Shown in pieces: positions 57,006-64,000 of a DNA stretch of 64,000 nt. Made by a program: the position numbers and the translations under genes. The stretch comes from Pyrrhosoma nymphula (Eukaryota > Arthropoda > Insecta > Odonata > Coenagrionidae), in assembly GCA_963573305.1 (NCBI GenBank), contig OY754329.1:83200576-83264575 (forward strand), read 5' to 3'. Under the pieces are notes generated by a model, which was not told the origin of the DNA, made no database searches, and was given only the letters and a program-made list of their open reading frames with translations. The first letter of the stretch is position 1. The number at the start of each line of letters is the position of its first letter.

Positions 57006-57130
57006 GTTCAGGTTCCGACGTTTTGATGACTAACTCTGCCATCGTAGTTAAGATGATTGATGATGACTGGGTAACTGACTCTGCCAACTATGACAGAGTT
57101 TATCATCGAAACGTCGGTATGTATCTGAAC
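57006..57130. repeat. Foldback with outward-facing GAAACG motifs (copy D)
   Basis: 57006-57049 is the inverted counterpart of 57086-57130 ('gttcag.t.c.gacgtttt..gatga.taa.ctctg'). The right arm reads TTTATCATC then GAAACGTCGG. A partial extra copy of the arm (taactgactctgccaacta) lies in the spacer. Confidence 0.75.
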
Positions 57131-57309
57131 TCCTGAACCGGTTGGAAACCCGTGAAGAATTTACTCGTACGATTCGCCGGGAAAGCACCAGATCCATACA
57201 GTTTTATTCATTTTAAATAGAAAAGAGACTCATTTGCTCCCCTTTAAATCCAGCTTATACAGCTATCGATTTTTTCGATTTAAATTCAATACTTTCAATA
57301 CGAGAATGG

Positions 57310-57600
57310 CAGAGATTCGAATAACGAAACAGATGCATTATAGTGGAGTGAATGGTGTGAGAGGAGGTGGACCGCGAAATTCATGAGTGAGTGTGGCGGA
57401 AGAGACCCTAAAGGAATGTTAGGACTCAGCGTGTATGAAGCAATTCATGAGTGTAAGAGATGCGAAAGCGGCTTGAAAGGATAGGGTATAGTGGAGGAAA
57501 TTGTTAAAAGGAAGCCAGTTTTCTACGTCTAACGGCAATAGTTAAATTCTTTGACTTTTCCTACCCCGATAGGAAATGAAGGGTATGGATGTATGCCTGT
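57310..57600 (+). pseudogene. RTE-like LINE 3' fragment
   Basis: 'gtgaatggtgtgagaggagg', 'gtgtaagagatgcgaaagcg' and 'gcttgaaagga', then 'ttgacttttcctaccccgat' and a 'gggtatggatgtatg' end, parallel the minus-strand fragment at 24190-24684. Both have the same terminal sequence and are 3' ends of one LINE subfamily. Coding is fully decayed. Confidence 0.6.
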
Positions 57601-58067
57601 AATTTCGACACTTTTATTTATTTTTTTTTAATTTGAAAATGTCCATATACAACACAGTTGCCAATTTACAGTGGCCTAAATAACAGAATATCTACTATAA
57701 TAATCACCGATGTGTATATATGTGTCAGTAACTTTCACACAATAAATACATGTGAAGTTGAATCTTAATTTGGCTGCAGACCTTTTTTTATTTGCAAAAT
57801 TAAATTAGAAATTGAAGTTAAATTAGAAGTTTTCCGTTGTTCGGAAAGGTACCAATAGATAGAAAATAAGATAAAAACTGTTTTTCTTTCAATCGAATTT
57901 TGTATTCCGATCGAAATTGCTAAATTTTCAACGATTTTCCGCAATGTTTTAGCGTTTTTGAGTCATCGTCCCCATAACGACCATACTCATTGTTTAATTC
58001 GAGATTCCGTATATGTATCCATTAACTCAATTATTCTTTGCACTAAATAAGATATGAACTAAATATA
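57601..58067. other. AT-rich unassigned DNA
   Basis: No feature recognised. Confidence 0.4.
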
Positions 58068-58135
58068 TTAAAATTTTTCATTCAATTAAAGCATGTTATG
58101 ACTAGAGTTTTCGGCGCGGTATTCGAAATTTAGAC
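58068..58135. repeat. 68-bp direct repeat, left copy
   Basis: Identical to 62476-62543 except for one base (includes 'gcatgttatgactagagttt' and 'tcggcgcggtattcgaaatt'). The two copies bracket a LINE fragment and the piggyBac-family element, 4.4 kb apart. Confidence 0.95.
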
Positions 58136-58669
58136 AATGTTTATCCTGTTTTTGAAAATCATGTGGAGTACAAAGTTATGTTAAATGAATTTAAATTGGA
58201 AACATTGAGTAATAGAAGAGTCATAAATGATCTACTCTTTCTACACGATGTAATTAATAAAGGTAATTGTATTGAATTGGTTGGGAAATTGAACTTTTTA
58301 GTCCCAAAAAAAAAAGTAAGGCTAAAAAGGACATTCTATATAAGAAGTGTGAACACAAATTATTGTATGAATGCACCTATTAATAGGTTATGTATCTCAT
58401 TCAACACACTTTCAAATGAGTTAAATATAAATCTAACTAAGGAAATGTTTCGCGGACAGATATCGTCGATGTTATCGACATTATAAATTTGTTCAGAATT
58501 TTAAATGAAAAGTTCAGCCTGCCTAGACTGTTTTGTTAATTATTTGTATCATTATTGTATTAAGTTCTTTTGTATTATTTTGTTATTATGATTAACTGTG
58601 AAAATAGTTTACCCTGTTATTGTGTTTCATGTTGGGTGAACTTAAAATGAAATAAATAAATAAATAAAA
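58131..58669 (+). pseudogene. LINE C-terminal fragment with (TAAA)n tail
   Basis: The frame (about 58163-58486) shows LSNRRVINDLLFLHDVINKG, then NCIELVGKLNFLVPKKKVRL, and NAPINRLC.SFN. This is the classic 'L..RR...DL.FL.K(I/L)(I/L)NG.IDCPELL..I.F.VP' block after the RT domain in jockey/R1/CR1-group LINEs. The frame is open to a natural-looking stop. The 3' region ends in 'aaataaataaataaataaa' (about 58651-58669), consistent with a LINE 3' end. The copy is 5'-truncated and lacks the RT and endonuclease. Confidence 0.8.
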
Positions 58670-59264
58670 TGATTGCTTTATTACAATCCATGTAAATGAT
58701 AATATTCTTCCCGTTGATATGCAACGGGCACTTTAACTAGTACATAAGAAACGAATACACAAAACAACGAAAATAACAAAAAAATCGGAAAATAACTGAA
58801 TAAAGAGGTAGTGCTAATTATTTTCAGAGAGATGAGAGAGAGCCAGATTTGTAAATGCGTTAGGGGATAGAGAAAACGGATCGACGCTCTCAGGAAGGGA
58901 ATTAAGAAAAGAGGACAGGTGGAAAAAAAGTGAGCGTTATACCCAAATGATATCGATCCCACTTGTTCAAACGCCCGAGAGTCATTGCTTTTTGTTGTTT
59001 CCTACAACCTGAGCAGTCACGAGAGCCGTGACGTTTTCGGTTCAACCAGTCCACAACAAAAAAGTCTTACGATTTTTGCGTGCGATATTTACCTTGCGAG
59101 ATTTCGGTGCCCCGAAATCCCTATTTTCCATCTTCGGAAAATTTCTAATAATATTTAAAAAACGATCCTTCGGGTGTAAGGTATGCCATCCGCCATCGCT
59201 TGTTCGAAATCGCAGACATTTAAAATTCGGTTCTAGAAATTTATAAATTGAAATAGCAGAGCAA
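58670..59264. other. Unassigned DNA before the piggyBac element
   Basis: Frames of 72-93 codons have no domain. Nothing is assigned. Confidence 0.4.
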
Positions 59265-62055
59265 TTAACACTAGAACGTCCGAGGGGATCAATTTGATCC
59301 TTTTTCGATTTTCAATGTATTATTTTTGGAAACCAAAATAGGTAGAGAGATTTCCTCTCGTGACTTTTACACATTTTTAAGTTACTTTATGGGCCAAGAA
59401 GAAGAACCACCAGACTTCATTACTTTGTAAGATAATGTCATTTTTACCTTAAACGTCCGCAGGGATCAATTTGATCCCTAAGCGAGAAACATTGTATTAC
59501 GAAGGGAGATAGCCTTTGGACTTGCCACGATAGCATTAATTTTGTTGCAACTTATTATTCAAACCTTTCCACAGCCTTTTCATGTATGCAAGTCGATATC
59601 CCTCACTTCCATTACCTATTTTGCATCCATTCTAACTGCCTTCGGTCAGACAATCTGTCATCGCCAGCGTGCGGATTTTATCGAGGTTCTAAAATGGAAC
59701 GAAGACTTCATCTGCGTCCTCAAGACATCATTAGAGAGCTAACTAATATCCACTACGGGGAATCTGATTGCGGTGAATTGTCCTCAGAGGATGAAGAGTG
59801 TATAGTAGGCAGCGATTCAGAGTCGAGTGAATCTGGGGAAGAAATGGAAGTGCCCGAGATCCAAGGAAGGAATTCCAAAAATAACAGTGATAGTAATGGT
59901 GAGCTATATTTCCATATTTCTTTCTTACTAACTATATTTCAAGTATTTTTGCCCATCATTCATGCTTCAATGGCAATATGCTCTAAATACAGATTCTGAT
60001 GACGAGCCTCTCAGTATACTACGACGCAAAGATATATTCCTAAACGAGCGTCGAAGTTTTGACAAAACTACCGGTAGTCGTTGCACTAAGGAAGCTCAAG
60101 GAGTTTCACAGGAAAACTTTGCCGCCAGCAATAAGCAAAACGGTAGGTGCATTATATGCCTTTCACTAGTATTATCTATCTTTACTTTGATAGTCCTTTT
60201 AGCTGTTTCATTCTTATATTTGTTCCCAGGTGAAACAAAAGAGGACCAACGCACAGCCCCCGATGGCACGGTGTGGTTGAAAGCGGACACAGGCGCTTTT
60301 CTTCCTGGGCGTAAACCTCAGCATAATGACTTAGGGAAACAGCTGGACCAACCTCCTATGCAAAAAGGCACGTGAGTAGTGAAAGTGTTGCTAGTGCCTG
60401 GCGTATGTTCAATGATAATTCCATACTCCTCCACATACGTAAGTCCACCGAAGCAGAGGCTAATCGTATTCTTCAAGGAAATTCCTGGTCCATATCAATA
60501 CCTGAACTAAATGCATTCATCGCAATTCTTTATGCAAGGGGTGTTAGTGTATCAAGAAACATTGAACTGCAATCGCTTTGGTCCAAACCTTGGGGTCTAC
60601 CATTTTGCAGTGAAACTGTCACGAAATCGTTTTCGTGAAATTATGCGTTTTCTCAGGTTTGATGAGAACACGACTCACTCTTTTCGTTTGAAAACAGATA
60701 AATTTGCCTTAGTTTCCGAAGTTTGGAATAAGTTTGCAAAGAATTGTTGTAGCTATTATAGACCAGGAGAAAACATCACTATTGATGAGCAGTTATTTCC
60801 TAGCAAAGCCAGGTGCCCGTTCACGCAGTCTATAGCTTCAAAACCTGACAAGTACGGGCAAAAGTTCTGGCTTGCCGTGGATGTGGATTCAAAATATGTA
60901 CTGAATGGCTTTCCCTACCTCGGCAAGGATGATTTACGACCAGATGGTCAGCGTCTACCGGAATATGTGGTGATGCGTCTGATGGAGCCATATCTAAATA
61001 AAGGCATAACTATTTTTCATCTCTACATTTGGCGAAAATGCTAAAAGAAAGAGCAACCAGTCTATTTGAAACGATAAATAGGATAAGAAGAGAAATACCT
61101 GTATCTGCGAAAACATCAAAAACGGCGATTCACAGTACACAGGTTATGACACATGATGGAATTTCACTTACAATATATCAGGGCAAGAAAAATAAGAATG
61201 TAATCTTACTTAGTAGCCTACACCCCGGCGTAAAAATTCTTACAAACAAGAAGAGGATACCGGAAACAATAAAGTATTACAACCACACAAAATATGGTGT
61301 CGATATCGTTGACCAAATGGCAAGACACCTTTCGGTAAAAGCATCATCAAGAAGGTGGCCCGAGCATACATTCTACAATATTCTTCACCTCGCTGCAATA
61401 AACGCTTACGTGATATAAAGCTGTCACGGGAGAAAAGCTGTCGAGGAAAGCATTTCTTCAAAAATTATCAGAAGAGTTGAGATTAAACTACTTAAAAACA
61501 AAATGTGATGGAATTGAGCCAGTACCTGAACTTTATGAAAACAATTTACAGCGCAGCACCAAAAGGCATAATTGCCAAGTGCAGAAAAACTGCAAAATAA
61601 ATAAAACAAGGGAGATGTGCATCAAGAGCAGGAAAATGGTTTGTGGACAATTCACTGATAGAGTGAACTACTTTTGTGTTGACTGCAAGGAGTCTTTTAA
61701 TTAGTAAACAACAATTTTTAAATTGATATTAAATGTTAACAATATATATCATGTAAACTTCTTTGAAATATTTGCAATCTCTTCTAAAACTAAATTTTTT
61801 GAAAATAAATGGAAAAAAAAATTAAAAAAAATATTGTCAAAAAATGAGTTTTTTGTATTTTTTTACGTTCTGCCCCATGTGTGATTGACCTCAAACTAGT
61901 AAAACGAAATAAATGACCAGTAAAAACAATAATGTTTATGTTTTAATTTCATTACCCACACCTAATTGCACATATATGCGGTTAACTCGGAGGGGATCAA
62001 TTTGATCCCCTCGGCCGTTGAAGGTGAAGTGGAAGTCCGGACGTTCTAGTGTTAA
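59265..62055 (+). mobile_element. piggyBac-family DNA transposon, complete but dead
   Basis: The element spans 59269-62051 (2.78 kb) between TTAA duplications (59265-59268, 62052-62055). The terminal inverted repeats CACTAGAACGTCCG are perfect over 14 bases. Subterminally, the odd palindrome GGATCAATTTGATCC occurs three times (59286-59300, 59463-59477, 61994-62008), likely transposase-binding sites. The interior encodes a decayed piggyBac transposase (separate entry). TTAA specificity plus the transposase settle the superfamily. It inserted between the two copies of a 68-bp direct repeat, next to a LINE fragment. Confidence 0.95.
59694..61704 (+). pseudogene. piggyBac transposase pseudogene
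   Basis: The ATG at 59694 opens an acidic N-terminus (SSEDEE, SDSESSESGEEME), usual for this family. Two introns are likely: 59899-59992 (GTGAGC...CAG) and 60143-60229 (GTAGGT...CAG); both joins keep the frame. The DDE_Tnp_1_7 core follows: SVASAWRMFNDN, ITIDEQLF (first catalytic Asp), RCPF, KPDKYG, GFPYLGKDD, HTKYGVDIVDQM (third Asp), then a C-terminal Cys/His region from about 61563 (HNCQVQKNC, MCIKS, FCVDC). Frameshifts lie near 60370, 60620, 61020 and 61415. Around 61020 the block expected between GITIF and SLHLAKML, which holds the second catalytic Asp in the family (D-N-F/W-F-T), is missing. The copy cannot encode an active transposase. Confidence 0.93.
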
Positions 62056-62475
62056 AGCATCTGAAATAAAAAAGCAATAAAAGCACACTCAATGGCCCAT
62101 GATCCACGTTTCGAATCCGCAAACTTTTTCCGTTAATGGTTGCCTCACCTGTCGCAAAAAAACCTTATTCAGATCCGAATCGGATTTCTGTGTGGTGGTT
62201 TCAAGTGCTGGGCACCTATCCTGAGGGAGAGTTCAAATATCGAATTTGGCGGTGAAATTTCAGTGGAATCCTTATCCCTTGTACTATACTTGGATGCCGG
62301 GCGAGGAGTGCATCAAGATGACCTGAGCGGTAATCGTGGGTATAAAAAGTGCACATTTTAATGATATTATAAGTTAGTCGAAAAATATTCTTGGCAACAT
62401 TACATTTAAGTGCGTCTGTTTATGCGTTGTAACTCACCATACAGGCAGTGACGGAAATAATACAAGATTTCTATT
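62056..62475. other. Unassigned DNA
   Basis: No feature recognised between the piggyBac end and the direct repeat. Confidence 0.4.
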
Positions 62476-62543
62476 TTAAAATTTTTCATTCAATTTAAGC
62501 ATGTTATGACTAGAGTTTTCGGCGCGGTATTCGAAATTTAGAC
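62476..62543. repeat. 68-bp direct repeat, right copy
   Basis: Partner of 58068-58135 with a single mismatch. Flanking sequence is unrelated on both sides. Confidence 0.95.
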
Positions 62544-62890
62544 GAAATCATATTGAAATAGGTTTTCTTTTTCGAATTTTGGACTCGGCGTGACGCCTGG
62601 GTATTTCTTCTAACAACATTTATAATATCAATAATTGTATTATTCCGCGTTTGAAAGAAAATCTGTACATACATAATCATATTATTACGAAATATATATG
62701 TCATGTGCCATAAGGCTACGTGTTAAAATAGCATTGAATTGCCAAACAACTAAATCGATATGATGCAATTTTTTCACTTAAATATCTGAAGATATCACTA
62801 TTGAGAACGCGAAGGCAAAGTTTCACGGAAATCTGTACGTAAACAGAAATCGCTCTGACCATCTTAAATTTAGTATAGAACGTCATACCA

Positions 62891-62964
62891 TGGACCACTT
62901 GGCGCCATTCGCTATGAGTATGCTGATGCAGACGCCAGGTTTCTCTCCACCCTTCCTCCTCTCA
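62891..62964 (+). repeat. Dispersed 'GACGCCAGGTTTCTCTCC' repeat (copy 3)
   Basis: Matches 41916-41985 along its length ('cgctatgagta', 'agacgccaggtttctctcca', 'ccttcctcctct'). A few positions differ. Confidence 0.7.
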
Positions 62965-63099
62965 ACAACTAATCTACCCATAGGTAGATTCAACTCACCC
63001 ATCCTCAAAGGTGGCAATGACCTTGGTTTTCGGTTGCCTTCCCTAATTACTATTAACTCTAAATGCAACTATGTAAAGGAATGTGCACGCAACTGTAAA

Positions 63100-63320
63100 C
63101 CACTGGCTCAACTATATACTACCGCTTGTGAGCCGCCTCAAGAGGGTGTCAGGACACCAGACATGAAGAAGGGAGGAGAGGGAGAAAATTAATTGGAAGA
63201 GTGAGATGGCAAGCATTGGGGTGCGTTTTGATGGATTAGTGCTCCGTGTTTGTGGCAGTCATCAACGATGCGAGGGATGAAAGACTTTTTTTACTTGTTC
63301 GACAGTAAGCCTATCGAGAA
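63100..63320 (-). pseudogene. LINE 3' end fragment
   Basis: 'ctatatactaccgcttgtga', 'gccgcctcaagagggtgtca' and 'ggacaccagacatg' match the terminal block of the LINE at 3812-4114. The following purine-rich stretch (aagaagggaggagagggaga) matches 34500-34560. Minus orientation; coding is not preserved. Confidence 0.55.
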
Positions 63321-64000
63321 AAATAAAATAATGGGGTGAAAGTTAAAATTTTATTAAATTAAAATTGAATATTCTTTACATATTCAATGATTTCAGGGTT
63401 GATTTTGTGGAAATCCGTTGTTAACCAAAGTAAAACAGAAAAAAAGTCTACCGGTCCTGATGATGACGATTAGACGTACCCCAATTAATTCCGGTAGAAA
63501 ATATACGGTAGTATTACTTCGCTTGAAACTTTTTTATTGTTTTTTACTTTTGGTTTCCAGAAATTTATGTCATCTTCAGTGTTCAAAATCAAGAAATTAT
63601 TAGAGCCCGGGTCGTGAAATAAAGAAATTTCTAGACTCGAAAAGACTATCGTGTTCACTCTTCTCCCATTACAAGGGAGAGATGTTTTACAATATTACGC
63701 CAGCAATGTAAATTTAATTATTTAAACATACTCTGTAATCCTCCTTTAAACCCTCTTTTGAGCACAAGATTCTGCGAGCTACGATTGAATTCGCAATCAA
63801 CGAAAGAATCAGCATTCCACCAAGTTCTCTCTCATCGAACAGAGCTCCAACGCCAAATCACCTCCGTTACATTGCATACCAGCGTTGCGTTTTTGTCCCT
63901 AGCTTATCGAGGCGTTAAAAACAGAACCAGAGCAGCCTTCGTGATTATCGTCGAAAAACTGCTAATTTCCGCTTCCCTTAAAGCTACGTGGTTTCCGCGT
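63321..64000. other. Unassigned DNA to the window end
   Basis: No gene or repeat recognised. Confidence 0.4.

Noticed and set aside
60372..60455. Third piggyBac intron starting at GTGAGT
   Set aside because: The segment encodes a conserved piece of the transposase core (SVASAWRMFNDN), so a frameshift explains the phase change better.

Overview
The window looks like intergenic or intronic DNA from an arthropod nuclear genome, most likely an insect. The evidence is AT-rich, non-coding sequence packed with many families of non-LTR retrotransposons, hAT-type and piggyBac-type DNA transposons, MITEs, tRNA-derived SINEs and foldback elements, together with a spliceosomal U1 snRNA copy. I recognise no host protein-coding exon. 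The species cannot be named from the sequence alone. There is no operon, CRISPR array or bacterial-type gene.

Left part (1-9.5 kb): a near-complete U1 snRNA sequence (1270-1433), a GC-rich hairpin with a Helitron-like 3' context (2033-2092), a 113-bp tandem duplication (2435-2656), a LINE 3' fragment (3812-4114), a 216-bp MITE with a TTA target duplication (6654-6869), an RTE-type LINE tail (7262-7567) and another LINE C-terminal fragment (9105-9470).

9.5-23 kb: a 2.67-kb non-autonomous hAT-like element with a 7/8 target duplication, carrying an old array of about 160-bp repeats (9540-12206). It is followed by a second hAT-like element tangled with a long inverted repeat (13018-13843), a 145-bp-arm foldback (16762-17189), a 194-bp tandem duplication (20959-21346) and a small hAT-like MITE (22733-22909).

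24-41 kb: decayed LINE fragments (24190-24684; 27451-28631), a tRNA-derived SINE (30465-30662), another large foldback (31521-32258), a 303-bp hAT MITE (37857-38159) and a GC-rich block (40630-41180).

41.9-64 kb: the best-preserved gene of the window is a full-length RTE-clade retrotransposon (42009-45324). It has an intact endonuclease plus reverse-transcriptase ORF and a perfect 11-bp target duplication, so it inserted recently. Six to eight other fragments in the window come from the same or related LINE families. Near the right end lies a complete but dead piggyBac-family transposon (59269-62051) with TTAA duplication, perfect terminal repeats, two probable introns and several frameshifts.

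The genes do not form a pathway. They record successive waves of transposition. A recurring theme is a family of short elements built as outward-facing inverted copies of one small hairpin motif (CTGA-GATGA, hairpin, GAAAC), found at 14.8, 49.4, 51.7 and 57.0 kb.
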